DNA from: Capnocytophaga haemolytica
GTDB taxonomy: Bacteria; Bacteroidota; Bacteroidia; Flavobacteriales; Flavobacteriaceae
Assembly (NCBI RefSeq): GCF_001553545.1
Contig: NZ_CP014227.1
Location: forward strand, 2,028,501 to 2,092,500
Direction of reading: 5' to 3'
Length of the DNA: 64,000 nucleotides
Positions 9,125 to 17,816 of the stretch are shown one piece after another (within the stretch, counting starts at the first letter, position 1; each line of letters opens with the position of its first letter). Position numbers and translations under genes: made by a program. The notes under the pieces are model-generated. The model did not search any database. It had not been told where the DNA came from and worked only from the letters and a program-made list of their open reading frames with translations.

Positions 9125-10603
9125 ATGAATCGTTATGATACAATTGTTATAGGCAGTGGGCTTTCGGGCTTGTATACCGCTTTATTGTTGGCAAAGAGGG
9201 GTAAGAAGGTGGCTATTGTAGAGAAAAACAATCAATATGGGGGTAACTTACAGACCTTTTCGCGTAATAAGGTGCTTTTTGATACGGGGGTGCACTATCT
9301 GGGGAGCCTCGCCGAGGGAGAAGTGCTCTATAACTACTTCAAAGAGGTGGGTATTATGGAGGATTTAACCCTCGAAAGGCTCAATACTGATGCTTATGAC
9401 CGTATTTGCTTTGGCGATACACCTGCTATTGAGTATCCGCACGCACAGGGTTATGAGAATTTTATACGGCAATTGCTGGTATATTTCCCTGAGGAGGAGA
9501 CTGCTCTCAGGCGTTATGCTGAGGAGATGCAAGCCGTATGCGACCGTTTCCCACTGTATCGCAACAGGAGAGAGACGGAGCGTTATGATATAGACCTGCT
9601 CTCGCGTAAGTTATTGCCCTTCTTAGATGCCATCACTACCAACGAGCGATTAAAGGCAGTACTCTTAGGGTCGAACTTCCTTTATGCGGGGGTGAGTGAG
9701 CAAACGCCGCTCTATGTGCACGCCCTAAGCGTCAATTCGTATATACAAAGTGCGTGGCGACTCAAAAAAGGGGGCTCGCAGATCACCAACTTGCTCATAA
9801 AGCAACTGAGAAAACTGAGGGTAGAGCTCTTTAAGAACACTGAGATTACGGGTTTTCAGCTTGATACACAGCATTCTATTACAGGGGCTATAAGCGCAGA
9901 TAACGCTGTATTTGAAGCAGATAGTTTTGTATCGGCTATCGACATCAAGGCATTGTTGCAGCTTACGGGCAAAACTCCTTTTAAGCCCTCGTTCTACAAT
10001 CGGGTGATGCGCTTACAACCTGTGGCATCGGTCTTCTCACTGCACTTGGTTTTGAAGCCCAAGAGCTTTCCGTATCTGCCTTATAATGTGTATTGGTTCA
10101 GCGACGAGGCAAGCGTATACCGCACATATCCCGAGGCAGGAGCAGCACCCCACACCTATATGCTCTCTATGAGTCCACCACGTGAAGAGGATGGCTACAG
10201 CGATAATGCTACAATCCTTACCTATATGTCGCCTGAAGAGGTAGCACCGTGGGCAGATACCTTTAACACGAAGAACGCCCCTAACGATCGCACTGAGGAG
10301 TATGAGGCATTTAAGGCAGCTAAGGCTGAGGCATTGTTGGCAGTAGTTTGCGAGAAATACCCCACCCTGCGCGAGGCAATAGCCTATAGCTATACCTCTA
10401 CCCCACTGACCTACCGCGACTATATTGGCAACCCTACGGGGGCTATCTACGGCTATCAGAAGAACGCTGACCGTATAATGGAAAGTGTTATTATGCCCCA
10501 GACGCACATCAAAAACTTGTACCTGACAGGGCAAAGCATCGGGATGCACGGCTTAGTGGGGGTAACTATCAAAGCGGTGGTATGTGCTGAGGTAATTCCT
10601 TGA
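9125..10603 (+). CDS. FAD-dependent oxidoreductase, phytoene desaturase / retinol saturase family
   Basis: A 492-residue FAD enzyme. The N-terminal dinucleotide-binding fold is clear: VIGSGLSGLYTALLLAKRGKKVAIVEKN (about 8-35), followed by GGNLQTFSRNKVLFDTGVHYLGS. The C-terminal FAD motif LYLTGQSIGMHGLVGVTIKAV is also present. This is the CrtI/retinol-saturase superfamily, which oxidises or saturates polyene lipids. The HYLG motif and overall layout fit all-trans-retinol 13,14-reductase-like proteins better than carotenoid desaturases. No carotenoid or flexirubin genes adjoin it, so the substrate is open. It is a single gene with its own promoter and a strong terminator. Confidence 0.85.
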   Translation: MNRYDTIVIGSGLSGLYTALLLAKRGKKVAIVEKNNQYGGNLQTFSRNKVLFDTGVHYLGSLAEGEVLYNYFKEVGIMEDLTLERLNTDAYDRICFGDTPAIEYPHAQGYENFIRQLLVYFPEEETALRRYAEEMQAVCDRFPLYRNRRETERYDIDLLSRKLLPFLDAITTNERLKAVLLGSNFLYAGVSEQTPLYVHALSVNSYIQSAWRLKKGGSQITNLLIKQLRKLRVELFKNTEITGFQLDTQHSITGAISADNAVFEADSFVSAIDIKALLQLTGKTPFKPSFYNRVMRLQPVASVFSLHLVLKPKSFPYLPYNVYWFSDEASVYRTYPEAGAAPHTYMLSMSPPREEDGYSDNATILTYMSPEEVAPWADTFNTKNAPNDRTEEYEAFKAAKAEALLAVVCEKYPTLREAIAYSYTSTPLTYRDYIGNPTGAIYGYQKNADRIMESVIMPQTHIKNLYLTGQSIGMHGLVGVTIKAVVCAEVIP

Positions 10604-10621
10604 GTGAGTTTATGGATAATA

Positions 10622-10657
10622 AAAAGAGGCTGCCTGAAAAGTCGGGCAGCCTCTTTT
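10622..10657. terminator. Bidirectional terminator between convergent genes
   Basis: A 13-bp perfect stem, AAAAGAGGCTGCC (10622-10634) against GGCAGCCTCTTTT (10645-10657), with a 10-base loop. It ends both the oxidoreductase (+) and the M13 peptidase (-) transcripts. Confidence 0.9.
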
Positions 10658-10678
10658 GTATGTTTGTATGTATTTATC

Positions 10679-12769
10679 TTACCATATCTTCACCCTTTGC
10701 TCAGGGGCTTTGTAGAGCTTATCGCCTTCTTTTACGTCAAAGGCTTTGTACCAAGCATCCACATTCACCACAGGACCGAAAGCACGGTAATACCCTGGTG
10801 TGTGCGGGTCGGTCTTGGTTTGGTTGATGAGGTATTTCTCCGTAGAGAGCGTACGCCATACGGTTCCCCAAGAGATGAAGAAGCGTTGGTCTTGGGTAAG
10901 GTCGCTGATTTTATCTACCGCTCCCTTATCCTTTAAGTACATCTGCAACGCATCGAAAGCTATGTTTACCCCACCGAGGTCGGCGATGTTCTCACCACTA
11001 GTAAAGGTACCGTTTACGAATACGCCTTTTACAGGCTCGTACTTGTCGTATTGTTCTGCTAAGGCTTTAGTAACCTTCTTAAAGTTCTCTTTATCGGCAG
11101 CAGTCCACCAATTCTTCAAGTTACCCTCAGCATCGAACTCAGCCCCGCTATCGTCAAAGCCGTGGGTCATTTCGTGACCAATTACGGCACCGATACCGCC
11201 GAAGTTCACCGCAGGGTCGGCCTCAAAGCTAAAGAATGGGCGTTGGAGTATCGCCGCAGGGAATACAATCTCGTTGTTGAGCGGATTGTAATACGCATTG
11301 ACGGTTTGCGGACTCATCTCCCACTCGCTCTTATCCACAGGCTTGCCCACCTTATCAAGCTTGCGCTGGTATGCCCATTTGATCACTTGTTGCAGATTAT
11401 CGTAATACACCGTTTCGCTTGCAGGCAAGATGGTGAGCTTAGAGTAGTCCTTCCACTTGTCGGGATAGCCTACTTTCACCTTGAATTTATCTAACTTAGC
11501 CAAAGCCTTTTCCTTTGTTTCAGCAGACATCCAAGTCAAGTCATTGATATGTTGTGCAAAGCTCTTCTTAAGGTAACCAATGAGCTCTACCATTTCTTCT
11601 TTAGCTTGTGCAGGGAAATATTTTTCAACATAGAGCTTCCCGAAAGCCTCCCCAAGTATGCCGTTGATAAGGTCTAAAGCGCGTTTGTTCATTGCGCGTT
11701 GCTCTTGCTGCCCGCGTAGGTATTTGTTGTAGAACTCAAACGAAAGCTCATCAAGTTCTTTGTTGAGGCTACCTGTATTATTTGCTACAAGGGTGTAACG
11801 CAGATAATCTCTCAGCAGGGGCAAATTCTTCTTATTGATAAACTTGTCGTACTCCTTATAGAGGCGTATTTCACCTACCACTACTTTGTCAGTCTTTACA
11901 CCTACTTTCTCTAAATAAGCAGGGATATTAAGGCTCTTTACGAGTTTTTTAAGTTCTGCCATTGTCTGAGGATTATAGCTCAGGTTAGGGTCGCGATCTT
12001 CCTCATTGGTGAGCATTAGCTTTGCCACACTGCGCTCAAAGTCTACAATTTGCTTAGCCTTTTGTGTTGCCTTAGGGTCTTTGAGCACTTTGAATATATC
12101 GGCTACAAACTCTTGATACTTAGCCAATGCCTCTGCATTTTCCTTGCTTTCTTTCTGGTAGTAATCACGCCCCATACCCAAGTCGAAAGCACCGAGATAA
12201 ACAGCATTCTGTGAAGAGTTCTTCATATCGGCATATACACCCCAGCCACAGATAGGGTTGCCACCTTGTGGAGTCGTCTTTTCGAGATAGGCTTGCAGGT
12301 CAGAGAGTGTCTTAATCTTCTCAATAGCTGCCAAGCGCGCCGCAATAGGCTTTAAGCCCTCAGCATTACGCTTATCCCAGTCGATATACGAAGCGTAGAG
12401 GTCTTTAATCTTCTGCCCTTCGGTGCCTGTGGGGTAGTTCTCCTTAAGGATTTCGTCCAAGATAAGCAAGCAGTGCTTATCGGTTTCCTCGCGGAGCATA
12501 TCAAAGGCACCCCATCGCGGTTTGTCTGCTGGTATTTTAGCGGTCTTCATCCAGCCGCCGTTCACATAGTTGTAGAAGTCGTCCTGCGGACGCACACTGG
12601 GGTCCATCGCCGAGAGGTCTAAGCCCTTCTCAGGAGTGGTCATTTCTGTTGTTGTACTCACTGTTTCTGTAATTGTTGGAGTGGTTGTACTTACTGGTTT
12701 CTTAGTGCCACAAGCCGCTAAAAGACAAGCTGCTGAGAGCACCATCACTTTTCTATTGATCTTTTTCAT
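10679..12769 (-). CDS. M13-family (neprilysin/PepO-like) metallopeptidase, lipoprotein
   Basis: A 696-residue zinc endopeptidase that cleaves oligopeptides. The N-terminus is a lipoprotein signal (VLSAACLLAACG, cysteine at about 20), followed by a Thr/Ser-rich linker, placing it on an outer or periplasmic membrane face. The M13 N-terminal domain starts at DLSAMDPSVRPQDDFYNYVNGGWM. The catalytic motif HEMTH (about 532-536), the downstream zinc glutamate in GENIADLGG (about 593) and the substrate-binding NAYYNPLNNEIVFPAAIL are all present. The protein ends in RVKIW, where many family members have a CxxW-type end; this fits a bacterial member without that disulfide. It starts 21 bases after the small gene at 12791, so read-through from the upstream genes is possible. 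Confidence 0.96.
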   Translation of the reverse strand: MKKINRKVMVLSAACLLAACGTKKPVSTTTPTITETVSTTTEMTTPEKGLDLSAMDPSVRPQDDFYNYVNGGWMKTAKIPADKPRWGAFDMLREETDKHCLLILDEILKENYPTGTEGQKIKDLYASYIDWDKRNAEGLKPIAARLAAIEKIKTLSDLQAYLEKTTPQGGNPICGWGVYADMKNSSQNAVYLGAFDLGMGRDYYQKESKENAEALAKYQEFVADIFKVLKDPKATQKAKQIVDFERSVAKLMLTNEEDRDPNLSYNPQTMAELKKLVKSLNIPAYLEKVGVKTDKVVVGEIRLYKEYDKFINKKNLPLLRDYLRYTLVANNTGSLNKELDELSFEFYNKYLRGQQEQRAMNKRALDLINGILGEAFGKLYVEKYFPAQAKEEMVELIGYLKKSFAQHINDLTWMSAETKEKALAKLDKFKVKVGYPDKWKDYSKLTILPASETVYYDNLQQVIKWAYQRKLDKVGKPVDKSEWEMSPQTVNAYYNPLNNEIVFPAAILQRPFFSFEADPAVNFGGIGAVIGHEMTHGFDDSGAEFDAEGNLKNWWTAADKENFKKVTKALAEQYDKYEPVKGVFVNGTFTSGENIADLGGVNIAFDALQMYLKDKGAVDKISDLTQDQRFFISWGTVWRTLSTEKYLINQTKTDPHTPGYYRAFGPVVNVDAWYKAFDVKEGDKLYKAPEQRVKIW

Positions 12770-12790
12770 ATCGTAAAATTAAATAAATTA

Positions 12791-12997
12791 CTATTCCTTT
12801 ACACGCTTTTTGCCTACACCTTTAGGTTTTTCTTTTGTTTCCCAAGGAAGTACAGCATTACGCAACTGCTCTTCTGCCAAAGCTAATTTCTTTGGAAAAA
12901 GATTGCTCCTACCAAGTTTCTCTTTCAAGGAATCTAAAAATTCACTGTACTGAATATCAGCCCCTTCTATTTCTATTGCTGCTTTACCTACTGTCAT
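12791..12997 (-). CDS. Small hypothetical protein paired with DUF6934 gene
   Basis: A 68-residue acidic-then-basic protein, MTVGKAAIEIEGADIQYSEFLDSLKEKLG at the start and a lysine-rich tail. No signal peptide or membrane segment. It is not recognised as a named family. The ATG follows the stop of the DUF6934 gene after a single base (TGA-T-ATG), so the two are translationally linked. Size, charge and linkage resemble two-gene modules such as toxin-antitoxin pairs, but there is no direct evidence of that function. Confidence 0.6.
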   Translation of the reverse strand: MTVGKAAIEIEGADIQYSEFLDSLKEKLGRSNLFPKKLALAEEQLRNAVLPWETKEKPKGVGKKRVKE

Positions 12998-12998
12998 A

Positions 12999-13430
12999 TC
13001 ATTTTCTTTTTACCATAAATCCTATATATTCTTTATTCACTTCAAAAGTCTCAAAAGAGCCATCACTATTCTGTCCATAGACATAAAAATCCTGTTGCAA
13101 TATTGCTAAGTGTTTTGCTATATTGATACGATAAAGCCTTGTTCGAGTTTCATTACTACCCGTTGCATATACAGCTATCTCAGGATATACCTCTGTAAAC
13201 TCATACATTGTTGCTACAACTGTTGATAATACCTTTACCATATCTCCATTACTATCATCAACCTCTTGTGTTTCTTCATTCCAATCCCCAAAACCTAAAT
13301 TATATATCCTTGGATTAGACATAGGCGCATACCCCACCACTTTTTTTATACTCCCTCTCTTCCCAACACTCACAAATTCAAAAGAAGTTAGGTATTTCCC
13401 AGCTTTATATGTATATCTGGGATAACTCAT
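12999..13430 (-). CDS. DUF6934-family protein
   Basis: A 143-residue protein with the DUF6934 pattern: an N-terminal YEFxSxG-type strand (here FEFVSVGKRGSIKKVVGYAPM), then NLGFGDWNEETQEVDDS, a helix VVATMYEFTEVYPEIAVYATGSNETRTRLYRINIAKHL, and a short C-terminal part. Function unknown. The start codon overlaps the stop of the flavin reductase gene (ATGA at 13427-13430), and the next small gene follows after one base. The tight pair with that small gene is the main clue to its role. The alternative view is an ordinary operon passenger of unknown function. Confidence 0.72.
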   Translation of the reverse strand: MSYPRYTYKAGKYLTSFEFVSVGKRGSIKKVVGYAPMSNPRIYNLGFGDWNEETQEVDDSNGDMVKVLSTVVATMYEFTEVYPEIAVYATGSNETRTRLYRINIAKHLAILQQDFYVYGQNSDGSFETFEVNKEYIGFMVKRK

Positions 13431-14005
13431 TTGATACTGAAATTCTTTCCCAATAGTGCACCTACTTCCTGATAGTTCTTAAAATTGTATATCAATGGAT
13501 GCCACCTTTCAGGGTTGATCTTATTGCCCTCCATTACCAGATCGTCCGCCACGTGCACCGTCAAGAACCTCAGTTCTACAATGGCATAGCTGTCGCGCTC
13601 GTTGATGCGCAACACCTCAGCTTCCGCCTGTATGGGGCACTCAGCAATGCGCAAAGGTTTCACCTTCTCAGAGGGCAAGGTAGTAAAACCTCCAATGGCA
13701 AACTTATTGTCCGTATAAGTGTATTTAGCTGCTTTCTGTTCAGGGACAGGGTTCTTCCCCGTATAGCGCGCAATGCCCTCCACCTGCTGCCACATTGTAG
13801 CTGTCGGCAAGTTGAACACCGCCTCAGGCACTTGCTTTACATTCTCATAGGCTTGGTTGAGCCTCACCAACCCGATCACGGCATTATTGCCCAGCGTCCA
13901 AGTGCAAGATACAGGTGTAACATCCTGGTTTCCTTCACTATCTACCGTACTGAGTAGCACCACAGGAAACCCATAATAAAACATATTAGGTAAAAAAGTC
14001 TGCAT
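13427..14005 (-). CDS. Flavin reductase / flavoredoxin family protein
   Basis: A 192-residue FMN-binding split-barrel protein. The N-terminal YYGFPVVLLSTVDSEGNQDVTPVSCTWTLGN is the family hallmark, followed by AYENVKQVPEAVFNLPT. These proteins bind FMN and reduce flavins or act as small flavoproteins; the substrate is unknown. The frame runs to 14038, but that first codon is a TTG lying inside the promoter element TACCTTTG (14036-14043). The ATG at 14005 (MQTFLPNMFYYG) gives a normal leader and is chosen. First gene of a possible operon with the DUF6934 pair and perhaps the M13 peptidase. Confidence 0.88.
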   Translation of the reverse strand: MQTFLPNMFYYGFPVVLLSTVDSEGNQDVTPVSCTWTLGNNAVIGLVRLNQAYENVKQVPEAVFNLPTATMWQQVEGIARYTGKNPVPEQKAAKYTYTDNKFAIGGFTTLPSEKVKPLRIAECPIQAEAEVLRINERDSYAIVELRFLTVHVADDLVMEGNKINPERWHPLIYNFKNYQEVGALLGKNFSIK

Positions 14006-14035
14006 ACTCACTTTGTTTTTAATGGTTACTGGGGG

Positions 14036-14043
14036 CAAAGGTA
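14036..14043 (-). promoter_or_regulatory. TAnnTTTG promoter of flavin reductase gene
   Basis: Reads TACCTTTG on the minus strand, 30 bases before the ATG at 14005. Its position excludes the longer reading frame start at 14038. Confidence 0.7.
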
Positions 14044-14087
14044 AGGCAAATGTTTTAAATAGACAAAATATTTCCTAAAAATTTTAT

Positions 14088-14998
14088 TTACCAATTAAAT
14101 CGTACCATAAACTCGTGGATATTGTGAACGCTACTGCTCAGGTTGGGATCTCGTTGGTCTCAAAGCCATACCCTACTGATAAGTGCCAGTCGGGAGCCTT
14201 GAACATCGCATAGCCATTCATCACTGTTTCAGTGCGGTAGCCAATACCCACCTCTAAGAAATCGCGATAGAGGGCTGCAGCAGTTGCGCAGACTTGATAA
14301 TGCGTATCCTTAGCGAGATAGGCTTGCATTGAAGGGCAAAGGGTTATATCCTGAGTGATGGGGAGGTAATAACCACCAAGTGCATAGAAGTACATCTGTT
14401 CGGCTACGGAAGTGACAATCCCATCTTTCTTCTTTACTACATCAGAAGCTAAGAGGTTGGGTGCCGATAACCCGACGTAGAAACGATCCGTTTTGTAATA
14501 TACTCCAGCCCCTACATTAGGCTGAAAACGCCCTGAGTAGCCATTGAGGAGTGGGTCGTACTGCCCTTTTTCGTTGTAAGTCTTGATGCGACTGCCATCG
14601 AGGTTGAACAGGTTGCCTCCTGCCTTGAGCCCTAAGTAGATTTCGGAGGTTTCATTCAATGGAATGGAGTAAGAGAAGTCGGCAAGGAAGGCTGTTTCTC
14701 GCTGAATGAAGACTTTGTTATTCACCACAGAAACTCCCAGCCCAATGCGCTTGGTAAGCCTATAGGTAGTAATTAGACTCTGCACTTGGGGGGCATCAGA
14801 GTCATAGGACTGCAGCCATTGATTGCGCAGATTGAGCATAATAGTATGTCCTTTTTCACCCCCTACGGCGGCAGGATTGATGAGGTTCTGGGTTTCAGTA
14901 TAGAAAATATAATCAACGTAATTCATATTCTGCGCTTGCATTATATGGCTGTAAGCACAAAATAACACCGCTGAAAGTAAAATGTATATCTTATTCAT
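14088..14998 (-). pseudogene. PorP/SprF-like type IX secretion membrane protein, frameshifted near its end
   Basis: An outer-membrane beta-barrel protein of the PorP/SprF family, which partners cargo secreted by the type IX system. Signs: a signal peptide (ILLSAVLFCAYSHIMQAQ), the opening QNMNYVDYIFYTETQNLINPAAVGG, alternating barrel strands and FYVGLSAPNLL. The direct frame stops at 14138 after ETNEIPT. In the neighbouring frame the missing end is readable: DPNLSSSVHNIHEFMVRFNW followed by TAA at 14088-14090, a typical family ending with the aromatic last residue used for barrel assembly. One base appears lost around 14147-14158. The gene lies six bases after the broken cargo protease gene. 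Real mutation or sequencing error cannot be told apart here. Confidence 0.82.
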
Positions 14999-15004
14999 AA
15001 TAGT

Positions 15005-16656
15005 TTAATAATTAATGTATATCCAACCTTCTTTGGTTTCTTTGATTTCTGGTAAAGTTAATTTATAGCGATAGAAGCCACGCGGCACTTTCTGTCCGTC
15101 GTTGCCAATGCCTCCCCATTTGTTCTTATAGCCGTGCGACTCGTAGATGAGTTGCCCTTCACGGGTGAATATCTGCAAGACGTTCTTTCTGTAGAGAGTG
15201 ATGCGGCGGATGTTGAACGTATCGTTAATGCCGTCGCCATTAGGGCTGAACGCGTTAGGGATGAGCACCTTGTCGAACTCGTCGTCCTTATCGTTGTCAA
15301 TGCTGTCGCCATCCTTATCAGGGTCGCAGGCGTCGCCTATGCCATCGCGGTCGGCATCTGCTTGGTCAGGATTGTAATTGTTCGGGCAGTTGTCGCGATC
15401 ATTAGGCACCCCGTCGCCATCGGTATCCTCATCACAGAGGTCGCCAAGTCCGTCGCCATCGGTATCCTTTTGGTCGGGGTTAGGGGTCTCAATACAGTTG
15501 TCCTGACTGTCTTTTACTCCGTCGCCATCTAAGTCAGCGTCATCTCTTACAATGATACTGCCCATATTGACGGCTAAGAAGATATTGTTAGTGGGCTCAA
15601 TGAGGATACGCCCCTTATCGGTAGTGAGCGAGGCATCGACAGTAAAGGTGTAAGCCCCGTTATTGGGGACGCCTGAGGCAAGGGTATGGCTAAAGGTAGC
15701 GCCGTCATCAGTAGAGAAGAGGATGTTCACCTTATCGGCATTGATAGGGGCTTTATCGGTATTGGCTACACTCCATTTGATGGTTTGCGATTTACCGATG
15801 AACCAATAGGATTTTTCAGTCTGTGAAGTCACCTCGAAAGGTCCTGCACCGCTTTCCACATCAATTTCTACAGTGGCATAGCTGGTGCTACCTGTCAGTT
15901 GGTCGTCGTTCTCACCTACTTTTCTGTCGAGCGCCATCAACGACCAGTGTAGTTTTCGCCTGACGTTGGAGACGGTTTCCCAAAAGGAACGCCTATTAGG
16001 GGCACTCTCAGTAAGCCTACCCTCTAAGATGCGCGACATACGGGGTATGTAGCGCACTGGGGTGGTTGTAGAAGAGACAGAGCGCGCTATCGGTCACCTT
16101 GTATTATTAGGTGAGAAGCGATCGGCAGTGATGCTCCCCAAATCATCGGACTGCTCCCAAGTGTAATAGAGCTTATCATTATCTGCATCGGTAGCTGACC
16201 CCTTAAGCACATAGGCGGTACCTTTGGGGATGGTATAACCTTTCAGAGGGTCTATCTCAGGAGGGGTATTAATAAGATCCTTGGTAGTAGGGCATTTTTG
16301 CGTTTTGATGTAATCAACGATCTGCTTTACGCTGATATGGTTAAAGTAAGGGTCGGTACGCGATTGCACGTCATTCGCCCCTGTGATACCTGCATAGCCC
16401 ATAATGGTAGAACCACTACCAGGCTCAATCTGCACGCCATAGCCTTCAATCTGCAGATTGTGAGTGTGGTTGGCACCCATCTGGTGACCGAGTTCGTGGC
16501 AGAAGAAGTCGATATCAAAGCGGTCTAAATCCTCAAAGCTCTTGAAGTTGCCCGCTGAGAAACCTTTGCCTTTATCTTCATCTTTACAAACGCAACCGAT
16601 ACAGCCTGCATTGCCGTTGGCTAAGACACTGTTGTGGAAATTGATGAGCCCCCTTT
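15005..16656 (-). pseudogene. Reprolysin-like metalloprotease with type B T9SS sorting domain, truncated and interrupted
   Basis: Remains of a secreted zinc metalloprotease. From 16656 downward the frame reads GNAGCIGCVCKDEDKGKGFSAGNF, then the zinc site HELGHQMGANHTH (about 16460-16500) and the Met-turn STIMGYAG. An in-frame TGA at 16094-16096 splits it after FSPNNTR; reading continues in the same frame ([22 protein letters not shown]). Later parts are an Ig-like region, calcium-binding thrombospondin type 3 repeats (DxDGDGxxD units, about 15300-15540) and a C-terminal type B sorting domain starting [16 protein letters not shown]. The 5' end is lost: upstream is a stop (16656-16658) and unrelated sequence, with no signal peptide or propeptide. 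Fragment 15005-16057 could start at GTG 16057 but would lack an export signal. Confidence 0.85.
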
Positions 16657-16802
16657 ACCCCTCTTGCAAAAGAATTTTTCTGTGATAAAGGAAGGTAAAA
16701 TGCTGTGGGCTCCTACCAAGTGGTAAAAGCACCTTGGATGACACTACGAGGTTTTCCACTAAATACCTATTTTTTAGTACTATTTACCAAAAATATACCC
16801 TT

Positions 16803-16895
16803 TATTAGATTTTAGGGGAGCCTAAAAAGGTGGGAGATGTGTTCGAGATGTGTTCGAGCAGTGTTCGAGATGAGTCCGAAAGAAAATTTTTCTGT
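16803..16895. repeat. Dispersed repeat copy 1 with an 11-bp array
   Basis: In the gap 16657-16954. Contains four 11-base units (GATGTGTTCGA twice, then GCAGTGTTCGA and GATGAGTCCGA, 16836-16879) flanked by TTAGATTTTAG and CTAAAAAGGTGGGA on one side and GAAAATTTTTCTGTG on the other. The same block, inverted, is at 27747-27852. No gene is seen in the gap. Confidence 0.85.
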
Positions 16896-16927
16896 GGGCA
16901 AGGGTTGGCTATTTGAGGGTAAAGATG

Positions 16928-16935
16928 TATCTTTG
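16928..16935 (+). promoter_or_regulatory. TAnnTTTG promoter of the SMUG2-like gene
   Basis: Reads TATCTTTG, 19 bases before the ATG at 16955. Confidence 0.65.
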
Positions 16936-16954
16936 CTGCCTAAAATAGAAGTTG

Positions 16955-17644
16955 ATGAAAGCTACTTTTGGTGAAAGGGTGATTGACTTTAATCGCCATT
17001 TGAGATACGACGAGGCACTGCCCGAGGGCTTTGCGGTGCTCAATCCGTATGTGGATAACCCTGAGACAATGCAGGTGATGCGGGCGTTCTACGAGCGTTT
17101 TTACAGCGACAACGCCCCGCGGAGGTTTATCATTGGCATCAACCCGAGTAGGAACGGGGCGGGCGTTACGGGGGTACCTTTTACGGATACGAAGCGCCTT
17201 GAGAGTGCCTGTGGCATTGTGATGCACTCCGCCCATACGCACGAGGTGTCGTCGGTGTTTTTGTATGAGATGATTGCCGCTTATGGTGGGGTCGCAGCGT
17301 TTTATAAGGATTTTTATATCAACTCGCCTTTCCCGCTGGCAATCGTGCGTAGGGGCAGCGATGGCAATTGGCTCAACGCTAATTACTACGACGATAATGC
17401 GCTGTTTGCCAGTGTACGCCCCTATATGATTGAGACGCTCCGCAAGCATATTACGCTGGGCTTGGATACGGCAAAGGTGTATATCTTAGGGAAGAAGAAT
17501 GCGGATTTTATCGCAAAGCTCAACAAGGAGGCATCGCTATTCGGTCAGATGGTGGTGCTGGAACATCCGCGCTATATCCAGCAGTATAAGTCGAAGGAAA
17601 AGGAGCTGTATATCGATAAGTATATCACAGCACTGAAGGTCTGA
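16955..17644 (+). CDS. SMUG2-like DNA glycosylase family protein (DUF4918)
   Basis: A 229-residue protein of the uracil-DNA glycosylase superfamily as found in Bacteroidota (DUF4918/SMUG2). Such enzymes remove uracil or related damaged bases in base excision repair. The key motif is FIIGINPSRNGAGVTGVPFTD (about residues 57-77), matching the SMUG active-site loop GxNPxxxGxxxTGVPF. A C-terminal LGKKNADFI and VVLEHPRYIQQY stretch corresponds to the DNA-intercalation side. A TTG lies in frame at 16952, but the ATG at 16955 (MKATFGERV) is the natural start behind the promoter. Single gene; activity on a specific lesion is not shown by the sequence. Confidence 0.82.
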   Translation: MKATFGERVIDFNRHLRYDEALPEGFAVLNPYVDNPETMQVMRAFYERFYSDNAPRRFIIGINPSRNGAGVTGVPFTDTKRLESACGIVMHSAHTHEVSSVFLYEMIAAYGGVAAFYKDFYINSPFPLAIVRRGSDGNWLNANYYDDNALFASVRPYMIETLRKHITLGLDTAKVYILGKKNADFIAKLNKEASLFGQMVVLEHPRYIQQYKSKEKELYIDKYITALKV

Positions 17645-17806
17645 GGGTCGTAGGACGACAGCCAATTAGTTGTGCACTGCTACAGCGTTGAAGGTGTGAG
17701 GTGCGGGGTATGAGGTATGAGGGGTCGCAGGGCGACAGCCAATTAGTTGTGTACTGCTATAGCGCTGAAGGTCTGAGGTGTGGGGTATGAGCTTTGAGGG
17801 TCGTAG
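17643..17806. repeat. 77-bp tandem duplication with matching hairpins
   Basis: Two copies (about 17645-17721 and 17722-17798) plus a short third start, differing at several bases. Each begins with a small hairpin: GTCGTaggACGAC (17647-17659) and GTCGCaggGCGAC (17724-17736); the T-A pair of the first is a C-G pair in the second. It fills the gap between two convergent genes. No gene is seen in it. Confidence 0.78.
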
Positions 17807-17816
17807 TGCTGTTTTG

